A stretch of 64,000 nt of DNA from JBOFZL01 sp051655155 (GTDB lineage: Bacteria; Bacillota; Clostridia; Peptostreptococcales; Filifactoraceae): assembly GCA_051655155.1 (NCBI GenBank), contig JBOFZL010000029.1:24289-88288 (forward strand). The letters are read 5' to 3'. The translations under genes were made by a program, and so were the position numbers. The notes under the pieces were generated by a model. It did not search any database, was not told the DNA's origin, and was given only the letters and a program-made list of their open reading frames with translations. This document shows positions 53,017-61,833 of this stretch, piece by piece (position 1 is the stretch's first letter; the number at the start of each line of letters is the position of its first letter).

Positions 53017-53886
53017 GTGAAATGGAAAAAGCATTTTATGTGGTTCGTTCCGATATTTTTGTTATATGTTATTTTTATAGGTTTTGGGCTTGTTAGAATT
53101 TTTGTAGAAAGTCTTGGTAGTATTCCAGAATTATCCATGTATGGGTATTCTTTTGGGGTTTATGGTGAAATTTTATCAGATGCAAGGTTTATGGACTCAT
53201 TTGGATATAGTGTTTATATTGCCTTAACTTCAACTTTATTTTCGACAGTTATAGGGGTTTGGATAGGATACTCACTTGTTAGAAGTAGGTATTTATTTAT
53301 TAAAAAATTTGTCTCTTGTATTATGAGATATGGAATGATACTTCCCTATACTTACATGACTTTTATGGTAGTTTTATTTTTGGGACGGGCTGGGATTTTA
53401 TCACGTATTTTATATTCTCTAGGCGTAATATCGGTGATAGATGAATTTCCACAGTTTTTATATAATGATTTAGCTTTTGGAATTATATTAGTTTTTATTT
53501 TAAAGGGAATTCCATTTGTTACTTTATTTGTTCTTCAGGTTATGGGAGAGATTTCGGAGGACTTGGAGAAGGTGTCTAAAACTCTAGGGGCAGAAAGTCT
53601 TGTTATTTTTAGGAAGGTTTATTTACAACTTTCAATCAATTCTATTGTCTGGAGTTCGACTGTTTTGTTTATATATTATTTAGGTTCATTTGAAGTGCCA
53701 CTCTTATTATCATCAAAAAAAATACCTTTATCTACAATGTTATATGGCTTTTATATTAATCCGTATATTGAAATTATTCCAAAGGCTATGGCGATGAACG
53801 TGGTTTTATTTGTAATAGGCAGTTTAGGAGCTATGCTGTACTTTAAAATGTTAAGAAGGGTGATATTTTGGTTAGGAAGAGTTTAA
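53017..53886 (+). CDS. ABC transporter permease (first half of YnjC-type permease)
   Basis: A 289-residue inner-membrane permease with six helices and the EAA-type loop EDLEKVSKTLGAESLVIFRK that docks the ATPase. The start is GTG. It overlaps the next permease by 19 bases. In E. coli YnjC one long protein holds both permease halves; here they are separate genes. Confidence 0.88.
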   Translation: MKWKKHFMWFVPIFLLYVIFIGFGLVRIFVESLGSIPELSMYGYSFGVYGEILSDARFMDSFGYSVYIALTSTLFSTVIGVWIGYSLVRSRYLFIKKFVSCIMRYGMILPYTYMTFMVVLFLGRAGILSRILYSLGVISVIDEFPQFLYNDLAFGIILVFILKGIPFVTLFVLQVMGEISEDLEKVSKTLGAESLVIFRKVYLQLSINSIVWSSTVLFIYYLGSFEVPLLLSSKKIPLSTMLYGFYINPYIEIIPKAMAMNVVLFVIGSLGAMLYFKMLRRVIFWLGRV

Positions 53887-54671
53887 ATATTTTGCCAGTG
53901 CTATTTTTTATAATATTCATAGTTTCTATAACTATGACTGTACTATTATCTATGTTTTCTTATTATAAATATCCTGTTTTGATTCCTGAAAAATTTAGTA
54001 TGGAATATTGGGTTAATATTATTAAGTATAATAGTCTTTTTAAAGATTCAATTTTGTATAGTTTACAGTTAGGAATTTTAAATGGAATTTTTGTAACATT
54101 AGTAGGCTTTTTAACGGGGAAAGGGATAGTTGAAGCTAGATGGAATAGAGATATAAATGTTATGATGATTTATTCTTTTCCACTGCTTATTCCGTCGACA
54201 GCGTTGTTTGTGAGTATTCATAGTTTAATGATCGATATTAGGCTTAATAATACAATATTGGGAGTGGTTTTAGCTCAAAGTTTAATTGCTATTCCATATT
54301 CAACCAATATAGCTGTTTCGTTTTTTGAAGGATTTTCTAAAGATATTATATTAATTGGTAGAACTTTAGGGGCTACAGATATAGAGTTATTTAGGCGCAT
54401 ATATTTTAAGGCCATGTTACCTAGTTTATCCCTTTCTTTTGGTATAAGTTTTCTTTTGTCTACATCTGAATATTTTTCTGCGTTTTTGATAGGAGGAGGA
54501 AAGATAATTACGTTGTCAACTTTATATTATCCATATATCAATAATGCAGATTATGGAAGTGCAGCAGTTTTAAGTATAGTATTTATAGTTATTAATGTGG
54601 TTGCACTTGGTATAGTGGAATTTTTTAGTAAGGCTAGAGGTCATGGAAATCCAACTATGTTTGGAGAATAG
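53868..54671 (+). CDS. ABC transporter permease (second half of YnjC-type permease)
   Basis: A 267-residue permease with six helices and the EAA loop KDIILIGRTLGATDIELFRR. TTG is used as the start, within the previous gene. With the preceding permease it forms the membrane channel of the YnjBCD-like importer. The conserved Gly and preceding acidic residues of the loop are intact. Confidence 0.87.
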   Translation: MVRKSLNILPVLFFIIFIVSITMTVLLSMFSYYKYPVLIPEKFSMEYWVNIIKYNSLFKDSILYSLQLGILNGIFVTLVGFLTGKGIVEARWNRDINVMMIYSFPLLIPSTALFVSIHSLMIDIRLNNTILGVVLAQSLIAIPYSTNIAVSFFEGFSKDIILIGRTLGATDIELFRRIYFKAMLPSLSLSFGISFLLSTSEYFSAFLIGGGKIITLSTLYYPYINNADYGSAAVLSIVFIVINVVALGIVEFFSKARGHGNPTMFGE

Positions 54672-54699
54672 TTTTTATGATTATAGATAGGGAGAAGGT

Positions 54700-55719
54700 A
54701 TGAGGTTAGAGATAAGAAATTTATCAAAAAAGTATGAAGAAATTGGGATATTAAATTCAATTAGTTTTAGTGTAAATCAAGGAGAAATTGTAAGCGTATT
54801 TGGTGTTTCGGGAAGTGGGAAAAGTACACTATTGAAAATAATAGCAGGTATAGAAAGTTTTGACTCTGGGGATATATTTTTGGATGGCGATAATATATCG
54901 AATTTTAGACCTCAAAAAAGGAATATAGGGCTTATATTACAAAAACCAACTTTATTTCCTCACTTAACTATTTCTGAAAATATAAGTTTCCCTATGGATA
55001 TAAGAAAAAAGACTAAGGAGTATAAGACAAAGAAAATTAATGAGTTAATAAATCTTTTGAGATTAAAAGGATTAGAAGGAAAGTACCCTAATCAAATTTC
55101 GGGAGGTGAACAGCAAAGAGTTGCGTTTGGAAGGGCTTTAGCTGCTGAACCTAAAATATTATTGATGGATGAGGCTTTTTCTGGGTTAGATTATGATCTT
55201 AGAAATGAGATGTGTAAGGTTGTTAAGGATATAAGAGAAAGTCTAGGGGTAACTATTTTGTTTGTAACTCATGATATAGATGAATGTCTTAAACTTTCTG
55301 ATAAAGTGGTTATCTTGGATAAGGGAAAGGTTTTACAGTTTGGGGATGTTGATAGAGTGTATTACAAGCCTAAAACTAAGGATGTTGCAAAGTTAATGGG
55401 GATTTCGAATTATATTGAAGGAAGTATCACGGATGGATGTTTTAACACGGATATAGGAAACTTTTTAGTAAGTGGCTATGATGATGGAAGGTATACTCTG
55501 ATTATAAGGCCAGATCAGCTTATCTTAGATGAAAAGAATGGAATATCCGCAGAAATTAAAAAGGTTGAACGAATAGGTAAGTCATATTTGCTGGGCTGCA
55601 GTATAGGGAACAGTTTTATTCAAGTTGAAACTTGTATGGAAACTCCGTTAAAGGTTGGTATGGAATGTAAAATTAGAAGTGTTTTTAGTACTCCGTGTAT
55701 AATAAAGGAGGAAGACTAG
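54700..55719 (+). CDS. ABC transporter ATP-binding protein (YnjD/PotA-like)
   Basis: A 339-residue ATPase with Walker A GVSGSGKST, Q-loop LILQKPTLFPHL, signature ISGGEQQRVAFGRA, Walker B ILLMDEAFSGLD and H-loop FVTHDIDE. A C-terminal TOBE-like region (about 235-339) is present, as in PotA/FbpC. It ends one base before the TVP38 gene. It energises the two permeases upstream. Confidence 0.92.
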   Translation: MRLEIRNLSKKYEEIGILNSISFSVNQGEIVSVFGVSGSGKSTLLKIIAGIESFDSGDIFLDGDNISNFRPQKRNIGLILQKPTLFPHLTISENISFPMDIRKKTKEYKTKKINELINLLRLKGLEGKYPNQISGGEQQRVAFGRALAAEPKILLMDEAFSGLDYDLRNEMCKVVKDIRESLGVTILFVTHDIDECLKLSDKVVILDKGKVLQFGDVDRVYYKPKTKDVAKLMGISNYIEGSITDGCFNTDIGNFLVSGYDDGRYTLIIRPDQLILDEKNGISAEIKKVERIGKSYLLGCSIGNSFIQVETCMETPLKVGMECKIRSVFSTPCIIKEED

Positions 55720-55720
55720 T

Positions 55721-56410
55721 GTGAGTAAAATGAAGCTTATAAATTTTGTGCTTTTTTTTGTGGGTGCTTGCATATGCTATTTTATTGTTAGGGTATATGG
55801 GATATCTGATAAATTGATGGATATAGAGGGGTTAAAAAATTATTTAGAACAATTGGGAATGATTGGATATGTAGTATTTATCCTTATGTATATAATTTCA
55901 GCTGTTTTTATGTTACCTGCTTCAGCTTTGGCAATTGTAGGAGGGATAGCTTTTGGAGCTGTTAAGGGTGGTTTTTTGTCATCCATAGGTGCTACTTTAG
56001 GAGCGTTAGCTGCATTTAGTATATCAAAATATTTTGCGCGTGATTTTGTGAATAAAAAGTTTGGTGATAGTAAGTTTTTCAAAAAAATTGAATATGGAGT
56101 AAGAGAGAATGGTTCCAGTTTTTTAATACTAACAAGGTTAGTTCCTTTTTTTCCATATGTTATTCAAAATTATTGTTATGGATTGACTGCTATGAAATTT
56201 TTTGACTATACAGCTATTTCTTTTATAACTATGATGCCTGCATCATTTATATATTCTTATTTATCCAGCGAAATTATTAAAGAGGGCGTATCTGTACTCT
56301 TATTAATTAAATTTTCAGTTGCAGGTATTATATTATTTTGTATGTCTTTAATTCCAAAATATATAGCGAAAAAAAACAAGATTGAGTTAGAATTTTATAA
56401 AGATGAATAA
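55721..56410 (+). CDS. TVP38/TMEM64-family membrane protein (YdjX/YdjZ-like)
   Basis: A 229-residue DedA-like membrane protein. The core includes FMLPASALAIVGGIAFG, the SIGATLGALAAFSISKYFAR amphipathic stretch and LTRLVPFFPYVIQNYCYGLT, which is the VTT-domain signature. The family is thought to move or scramble lipids or act in envelope metal tolerance. The start is GTG just after the ATPase stop. In E. coli, two such proteins (ydjX, ydjZ) lie upstream of ynjABCD, supporting a shared function with this transporter. Confidence 0.9.
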   Translation: MSKMKLINFVLFFVGACICYFIVRVYGISDKLMDIEGLKNYLEQLGMIGYVVFILMYIISAVFMLPASALAIVGGIAFGAVKGGFLSSIGATLGALAAFSISKYFARDFVNKKFGDSKFFKKIEYGVRENGSSFLILTRLVPFFPYVIQNYCYGLTAMKFFDYTAISFITMMPASFIYSYLSSEIIKEGVSVLLLIKFSVAGIILFCMSLIPKYIAKKNKIELEFYKDE

Positions 56411-56498
56411 ATTATAAAAAATTCAATAGTTATATGTATATATCTGTTGAGTTTTTGCGAGAATTAAGGTAAAAGAAATGTTAACCTGAGATTTTATT

Positions 56499-56573
56499 TT
56501 GACAAATTGGAGGTGTGGAAATATCATAGGAGATATTTTAGACCTTGAAAAAGTATAACATATATGATAAAAT
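56499..56573 (+). promoter_or_regulatory. Two candidate promoters of the Rrf2 regulator
   Basis: TTGACA/TATCAT (56499-56527) and TTGAAA/TAAAAT (56545-56573) both have 17-base spacers. The second ends 34 bases before the start codon. Confidence 0.65.
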
Positions 56574-56606
56574 TTCATAACTAACTTTATTTGTAGGGGG
56601 AATAAT

Positions 56607-57008
56607 ATGCTAATTACGAGAGAATCAGATTATGCATTACGTGTTTTACGTGCTTTATCAGATGGGAAGCAGAGATCTGTGGTGGAAATTTGTGCGATTG
56701 AAGGAACACCAAGGCAATTCATGTATAAAATTATTAAGAAGTTAGAAAAATATGGATGGATTAAAATTGCAAGAGGGGTAGAAGGTGGATGTAGACTTTG
56801 TATAGAATTAGACAAGGTGAACCTATACGAACTCGTTTGTGCTATTGATAATGATCGGTTTGTAACGGCGTGTATTTCTAAGGATTACAAGTGTTCATAT
56901 AAGGCGCTGGATCATGAGTGCTGTTCGATTCACAATAAATTGTGTGAAATTCAAAGGAATATTGAAAAACAAATGAAGGCGTGTAGTATTGCGGATATGT
57001 TAGTTTGA
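56607..57008 (+). CDS. Rrf2-family transcriptional regulator with Cys cluster
   Basis: A 133-residue winged-helix regulator (LITRESDYALRVLRAL start; recognition helix in GTPRQFMYKIIKKLEKYG; wing ARGVEGGCRL). Several cysteines follow (Cys at about 90, 96, 105-106 and 112), in the area where NsrR/IscR-type members bind an iron-sulfur cluster. It may sense oxygen, NO or Fe-S status. It converges on the FprA/acyl-CoA dehydrogenase operon, which is a plausible target. Confidence 0.88.
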   Translation: MLITRESDYALRVLRALSDGKQRSVVEICAIEGTPRQFMYKIIKKLEKYGWIKIARGVEGGCRLCIELDKVNLYELVCAIDNDRFVTACISKDYKCSYKALDHECCSIHNKLCEIQRNIEKQMKACSIADMLV

Positions 57009-57032
57009 TAAGATTTTTTGTATATTTATAAA

Positions 57033-57086
57033 AATAAGTGACTGTTGCAAGATGATTATATAATCATTTCACAACAGTCACTTATT
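57033..57086. terminator. Bidirectional terminator between Rrf2 gene and fprA
   Basis: AATAAGTGACTGTTG and CAACAGTCACTTATT form a 15-bp perfect stem with an inner ATGATTATATAATCAT palindrome. Confidence 0.9.
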
Positions 57087-58298
57087 CTATTTCATAGATT
57101 CTATTATTGAATCGGCTAGAGTGTCAAGCTCTGCTGATTTATCTTTATTTAGTGATGATGCAAGGCTTAGTCTTTCGTTTAGAACGGTCATATTTTTAAG
57201 TTCTTTATCTATATACTGTTGCATTAAATCGCCAGATTTACATGCCCATGAGCCGTTTTCTATTAGTGCCATAGTTCTCTTTTGTAGATTAAGTGCTTTC
57301 ATATCCATTAGGAAATTATGCATTACAGGGTATATTCCAAGGTTGTAGGTCACAGAAGCAAGAACAATATGGGAAAGTCTAAAGCTCTCAGATATAAGTT
57401 GAGATACATGAGTATTAGAAACATCATACACCCATACATTACTCATGCCCTTTTCGCATAATTTTGAGGCTAGAGCCTGAGCAGCAGCCTCTGTATTTCC
57501 ATACATGGAAGCGTAAGCTATCAGAACGCCTTTTTCTTCTGGTTCATATCTGCTCCATAGGTCATATTTTTCAATAAAGTAACCTAGATTTTCTCTCCAT
57601 ACTGGTCCGTGAAGAGGGCAGATAAATTTAATTTTATCAAGTATTCCGCCTGCTTTTTTGAGTAGTAGCTGAATGTGAGGTCCATATTTTCCGACGATAT
57701 TTGTTAAATATCTTCTTGCATCATCTATCCAATCTCTATCGAAATTAACTTCATCAGCAAAAAGTTTTCCATCTAAAGCGCCAAATGAACCAAAAGCATC
57801 AGCTGAAAATAGTACTCCACTGGTCATGTCAAAAGTAACCATAGCTTCAGGCCAGTGTACCATAGGAGCTTCTACAAAGGTAAGCGTATGACTTCCGAAG
57901 GACATAGCATCACCTTCTTTTACTTCGATTAGTTGGTGGTCATCTATGTTAAATCCAAACTGTCGCATAAGCATAAATGATTTTTCTGTAGAAATAACTT
58001 TTACCTCTGGATAGCGAATTAATATTTCTTCTATTGAAGCTCCGTGATCTGGCTCCATGTGATTTATCAATAGGTAGTCTAATTTACGTCCGCCTAATAA
58101 ATATTCCACATTTTCCAGTAATTGTCTTGATGCAGACCAATCTACTGTATCTACTAAAACAGTTTGTTCGTCAAGAAGCATATATGAATTATAACTTACA
58201 CCTCTTGGGATAGGATGGATATTTTCAAAAAGATGTAGACGATGATCATTAGCTCCTACCCAATATATATCTTCTGTTACTTTTCTTACACAATACAT
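57087..58298 (-). CDS. fprA: Flavodiiron protein FprA (oxygen/NO reductase)
   Basis: A 403-residue FDP. The metallo-beta-lactamase domain (1-250) has the diiron ligands HMEPDHGASIEE, VHWPEAM, DAFGSFG and CPLHGP; the flavodoxin domain (about 255-400) has the FMN loop ASMYGNTEAAA. It reduces O2 or NO with electrons from rubredoxin. The ATG with GAAGGAGG upstream is chosen, 14 bases after the dehydrogenase stop; a longer frame would run into that gene. Its neighbour carries a rubredoxin domain, the natural electron donor. Confidence 0.95.
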   Translation of the reverse strand: MYCVRKVTEDIYWVGANDHRLHLFENIHPIPRGVSYNSYMLLDEQTVLVDTVDWSASRQLLENVEYLLGGRKLDYLLINHMEPDHGASIEEILIRYPEVKVISTEKSFMLMRQFGFNIDDHQLIEVKEGDAMSFGSHTLTFVEAPMVHWPEAMVTFDMTSGVLFSADAFGSFGALDGKLFADEVNFDRDWIDDARRYLTNIVGKYGPHIQLLLKKAGGILDKIKFICPLHGPVWRENLGYFIEKYDLWSRYEPEEKGVLIAYASMYGNTEAAAQALASKLCEKGMSNVWVYDVSNTHVSQLISESFRLSHIVLASVTYNLGIYPVMHNFLMDMKALNLQKRTMALIENGSWACKSGDLMQQYIDKELKNMTVLNERLSLASSLNKDKSAELDTLADSIIESMK

Positions 58299-58312
58299 AA
58301 TTATACCTCCTT

Positions 58313-60223
58313 CTATGCTTCTATAAATACAGATTTTTCTTCTGCACATTCAGGGCATGTCCAATCTTCTGGTAATTTTTTGAATAGAGTACCTGCTGGT
58401 ATTTCAGCATCTTCATCTCCTAGTTCTGGAACGTATTCATAGCCACAACCTGAACATACGTATATTTTTCCTATTGCCTCTGGTTTAGGAGGTTGTGGGC
58501 GTTTCATTTTTACCATTGGTGGTGCTTCTAATTTAACCTCTGAGCCTAGCTCTTCGCAAAGTATAGGGATTATAATTGCTAAATCTCCTACAATTCCATA
58601 ATCACAGTTTTTAAATATAGGCGCATTTGAATTTTTGTTTATAGCAACTATGGTTGAAGCGTCTTTTATTCCTTTAAGGTGTTGAATGGCTCCAGATATT
58701 CCACAAGCGATGTATAGGTTGCCTGTAAATTTTTGACCAGACATTCCTACATAACGATTTAATGGTAGGTATTTAAGCGTTTCAGCTACTGGTCTGGAAG
58801 AACCTATAGAAGCTCCAAAAGCAACTGATAGATTTTCAATAAGTTTCATGTTTTCTTTGGATCCTACTCCTTGTCCGACGCTTACTACTCGCTCTGATTG
58901 GACGATTGGAGTATTAATGTCTATACCATAACTAAAGTCATGACCATCTTTTTTAAGGGCAGAAAGCAATGCTCTTACTTGCTCTCTTTCATCGCCGTCT
59001 TTAAATATAATTTTCTTTCTAATTCCTGTTATTGGAGCGGGTTTCTTTGCCTTTCCGTGAGATGAACCTTCCTCTTTAGGTGGCTTACCTAATAGGTGAG
59101 ATGCAATAACTACTCGTTGAATCTCATTAGTACCTTCATAAATAGTTGTAATCTTAGCATCTCTATACATACGCTCTACATCCATACCTTTAAGGTAACC
59201 TGTTCCACCAAAAATTTGTAAGGCATCATTAGTAACTTCTAAAGCAATATCAGAAGCATATTGTTTTGCCATTGCAGATTCTAATCCGTAAGGTTCATGG
59301 TTTTCTTTAAGGTCTGCTGCACTATAAACTAAAAGTCTAGCTGTTCTTAATTTTGTTGCCATATCCGCCAGTTTGAAGGATATAGCTTGTTGGAATCCTA
59401 TAGGCTTACCAAATTGAACACGTTCCTTTGAGTAGTCTAAAGCAGCTTGAAAAGCACCTTGGGCTATACCAAGTGCTTGAGATGCTATACCAATACGGCC
59501 ACCATCTAAGGTTGCCATTGCAATATTAAATCCTTTGCCTTCTTTGCCTAAAAGGTTTTCTTTTGGAACTTTAACATCATTAAATATAAGCTCAGCTGTA
59601 GAAGAGGAACGTATACCCATTTTGTTATAATGATCGCCAAATTCAAAGCCTTTCCAACCTTTTTCTACAATGAAGGCTGATATGCCACGAACTCCAATAT
59701 CAGGAGTTGTAACTGCAAAAACAATGTATGTATCAGCCTTAGGTGCATTAGTTATAAAAATTTTACTTCCGTTTAGGATATAGTAATCTCCACTTAGTAT
59801 AGCTGTAGTTTCAGTGCCACCTGCATCAGAGCCGGCATTAGTTTCTGTAAGACCAAAAGCTCCAATTTTTTCACCTTTTGCTAGGGGTACTAAATACTTT
59901 TGTTTTTGCTCTTCTGTTCCATAAGCGAATATTGGCCAAGAACCAAGAGAAACATGAGCAGAAAGAATAACTCCTGTTCCGCCATCAACTCTTGAAAGTT
60001 CCTCTACAGCAATAGCATAACTAAGTATATCAAGACCTGCTCCTCCATATTCCTTAGGATAAGGAATACCCATAAGTCCCAATTCTCCCAGCTTAGCGAC
60101 AGCTTCCGTAGGGAATTCATTTTCTTGATCCATAGTAAAGGCGTGAGGCTTTACTTCTGTTTCAGCGAATTCTCTTATTTTGTTTCTAAATAGCTCATGC
60201 TCATTTGTGGTTTTAAACAACAT
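58313..60223 (-). CDS. Acyl-CoA dehydrogenase/EtfA-FAD domain/rubredoxin fusion
   Basis: A 636-residue three-part protein. Residues 1-380 are a butyryl-CoA-type acyl-CoA dehydrogenase (LTETNAGSDAGGTET, ERVQFGKPIGFQQ, IFGGTGYLKGMDVERMYRDA, catalytic Glu in YEGTNEIQRV). Residues about 430-575 are the FAD-binding domain of ETF alpha (VGQGVGSKENM, GASIGSSRPVAE, CGISGAIQHLKG, VAINKNSNAPIF), without EtfA's N-terminal domain. Residues about 585-636 are a rubredoxin (CSGCGYEY, CPEC). GGAGG precedes the ATG. It implies electron flow acyl-CoA to FAD to rubredoxin to the adjacent FprA and so to oxygen; this is inference. Confidence 0.93.
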   Translation of the reverse strand: MLFKTTNEHELFRNKIREFAETEVKPHAFTMDQENEFPTEAVAKLGELGLMGIPYPKEYGGAGLDILSYAIAVEELSRVDGGTGVILSAHVSLGSWPIFAYGTEEQKQKYLVPLAKGEKIGAFGLTETNAGSDAGGTETTAILSGDYYILNGSKIFITNAPKADTYIVFAVTTPDIGVRGISAFIVEKGWKGFEFGDHYNKMGIRSSSTAELIFNDVKVPKENLLGKEGKGFNIAMATLDGGRIGIASQALGIAQGAFQAALDYSKERVQFGKPIGFQQAISFKLADMATKLRTARLLVYSAADLKENHEPYGLESAMAKQYASDIALEVTNDALQIFGGTGYLKGMDVERMYRDAKITTIYEGTNEIQRVVIASHLLGKPPKEEGSSHGKAKKPAPITGIRKKIIFKDGDEREQVRALLSALKKDGHDFSYGIDINTPIVQSERVVSVGQGVGSKENMKLIENLSVAFGASIGSSRPVAETLKYLPLNRYVGMSGQKFTGNLYIACGISGAIQHLKGIKDASTIVAINKNSNAPIFKNCDYGIVGDLAIIIPILCEELGSEVKLEAPPMVKMKRPQPPKPEAIGKIYVCSGCGYEYVPELGDEDAEIPAGTLFKKLPEDWTCPECAEEKSVFIEA

Positions 60224-60276
60224 ACTATGACCTCCTTTTAATTTTCAATTAAGTATACATTTAGATGTATGACTTA

Positions 60277-60305
60277 AGTATAAGGTTTATGACTAAAATA
60301 GTCAA
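60277..60305 (-). promoter_or_regulatory. Promoter with palindromic operator for dehydrogenase-fprA operon
   Basis: On the minus strand TTGACT (60300-60305) and TATACT (60277-60282) are 17 bases apart. The perfect 15-bp palindrome TGACTAAAATAGTCA (60290-60304) overlaps the -35, so a repressor there would block transcription. A second inverted repeat TACAT-4-ATGTA type (60256-60269) and repeated TATACTTAA lie downstream. The regulator is unknown; the nearby Rrf2 protein is one candidate. Confidence 0.72.
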
Positions 60306-60793
60306 GAATATATGAAAAAGTTTTCCTGATTTTTGTAATTAAGATTTAGGAGCAAATTTATGGGACTGTTCTTATGTTTAAAAGAGCTTTATTTCAAGTG
60401 TATAAGATATGTAAGAAATATAATTTTGATAAAGTTTATTTATTATTTTTAAAGCGAACAAGCCAACCTTTTACAAAAATTTTGACATAAGGTTATTTAT
60501 TCGTAGAAAAATTTGCAAAGTTGCTAAATATATGTGGAAATGAAACTGTTGTGAAAAATGATAACCATATAAAATTATTAGTAAGTAAAAACCTATTCCC
60601 AGTGGTTAATTGTATTGCAGTAGTTATTTTATAGTATGGCATATGTTTATTTGTGTCCAAAGCTATATCTGTACGATTATAAGCCGTTATAGTGTTTGTA
60701 ATAACCTGATGTGGAGAGAGTTTTTTATGGAAAATTCATGAAACAAAATAGGAAATAAAAGTATGAACTTTTATAAAAATGTGTTTTGCTTTT
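60306..60793. other. AT-rich spacer without a recognisable gene
   Basis: No coding frame with a ribosome site and no strong hairpin with a T-run found on either strand between the dehydrogenase promoter and the structured RNA. Confidence 0.6.
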
Positions 60794-60797
60794 TTGG

Positions 60798-60826
60798 TAG
60801 ACTTTAAGGATTTAATTTGGTAAAAT
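60798..60826 (+). promoter_or_regulatory. Promoter of the structured RNA
   Basis: TAGACT (60798-60803), 17 bases, TAAAAT (60821-60826) with a TGG extension; the RNA's closing stem starts 8 bases after the -10. Confidence 0.55.
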
Positions 60827-60833
60827 GTAAATA

Positions 60834-61038
60834 GTCTTGAAGTGTTGTGGTTGAAAGTCCAAGCCAGATGCGGGCAAAAGGACCCACGTAAGCTATTTTA
60901 AAAGCGAAATAGTGAGCATGGCGCATCTTAGAGGTAAGTCCTGCCGACAAAAAGTCGAGAGAGGAAAGTAGTGATGTGATCCTGAGCGAAATCTCCAGCA
61001 GGCGAGTGTGGGGGAAAAGACCAGGTCAGCTTCAAGAC
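60834..61038 (+). ncRNA. Large structured RNA, probably a raiA-type RNA
   Basis: GTCTTGAAG and CTTCAAGAC close a 205-base RNA exactly. Inside are AGATGCG/CGCATCT, GTCC/GGAC with GTGG/CCAC, GCTATTT/GAAATAG and several purine-rich single strands (GAGAGGAAAGTAG). Size, compact multi-helix design and upstream position fit the raiA motif RNAs of Clostridia, but I assign that name from memory. It is not RNase P RNA, tmRNA or SRP RNA as judged by their hallmark sequences. thyX starts 36 bases downstream, so it could instead be a leader element. Confidence 0.6.
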
Positions 61039-61074
61039 CTTTATTAAAATAATTTAGATATTAAGGAGAGTAAG

Positions 61075-61833
61075 ATGAATGTAAAACTTATTGGATTTAC
61101 TCCTGAGCCAGATAGAGTAGTTTCTATGGCAGCAAAGTTGTGTTATTCACCGGTAGGGGTAGAGGAAATAGATGAAAAAATAAGTGATGATGAAGTTGAG
61201 AGGTTTTTATCTATCCTTGTTTCTTTGGGGCATGAGAGCCCTATTGAACATGTCTCCTTTACTTTTGCTGTAGAGGGGATCTCAAGAGCTTGTACTCATC
61301 AGCTTGTAAGACATAGAATAGCTTCTTATTCTCAACAATCTCAAAGATATGTAAAGTTATCTCAATTTCAGTTTATTATTCCACCTGCCATAGAAAGAAT
61401 AGATGAGGCAAAGGATATATTTATAGAAGCTATGAAAAAAGACCAAGAAGCTTATGATAAAATTGTAGATTGTATTTATAATAAAGAGTATGAGAGATTA
61501 TTGGCAGAGGGAAAAACTGAAAAGAAAGCTATGTCGATAGCAGAAAAAATCGCCATAGAAGATGCTAGATATGTATTCCCGAATGCTTGTGAAACAAAGA
61601 TAGTTTTGACTATGAATGCAAGGTCTCTCTATAATTTTTTCGCACATAGAATTTGTGAAAGAGCTCAGTGGGAAATTAGAGAGATGGCGTATAAAATGTT
61701 GGAGGAGTGCAAAAAGGTGGCACCTGTACTGTTTAAAAAAGCTGGACCAAGTTGTTATTTTGGTGCTTGTAAAGAGGGTAGTATGAGCTGTGGACATCCT
61801 GAAATTCCAAGGGATAGAATAGGGGCGATGTAA
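61075..61833 (+). CDS. thyX: Flavin-dependent thymidylate synthase
   Basis: A 252-residue FAD enzyme making dTMP from dUMP with NADPH and methylene-tetrahydrofolate. The ThyX motif RHR(x)7S reads RHRIASYSQQSQRY; HESPIEH and ARYVFPNACET are also typical. AAGGAGAG precedes the ATG. Its stop overlaps the rlmB ATG (TAATG), so thyX, rlmB, the NYN gene and sigH are tightly coupled. Confidence 0.97.
   Translation: MNVKLIGFTPEPDRVVSMAAKLCYSPVGVEEIDEKISDDEVERFLSILVSLGHESPIEHVSFTFAVEGISRACTHQLVRHRIASYSQQSQRYVKLSQFQFIIPPAIERIDEAKDIFIEAMKKDQEAYDKIVDCIYNKEYERLLAEGKTEKKAMSIAEKIAIEDARYVFPNACETKIVLTMNARSLYNFFAHRICERAQWEIREMAYKMLEECKKVAPVLFKKAGPSCYFGACKEGSMSCGHPEIPRDRIGAM

Noticed and set aside
60834..61038. 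Considered RNase P RNA, tmRNA, SRP RNA or a group II intron end
   Set aside because: Hallmark sequences of each (for example the P4 helix, the tRNA-like end with TTCGA, the GGAAGCAGC Alu motif, domain V AGC) are absent.
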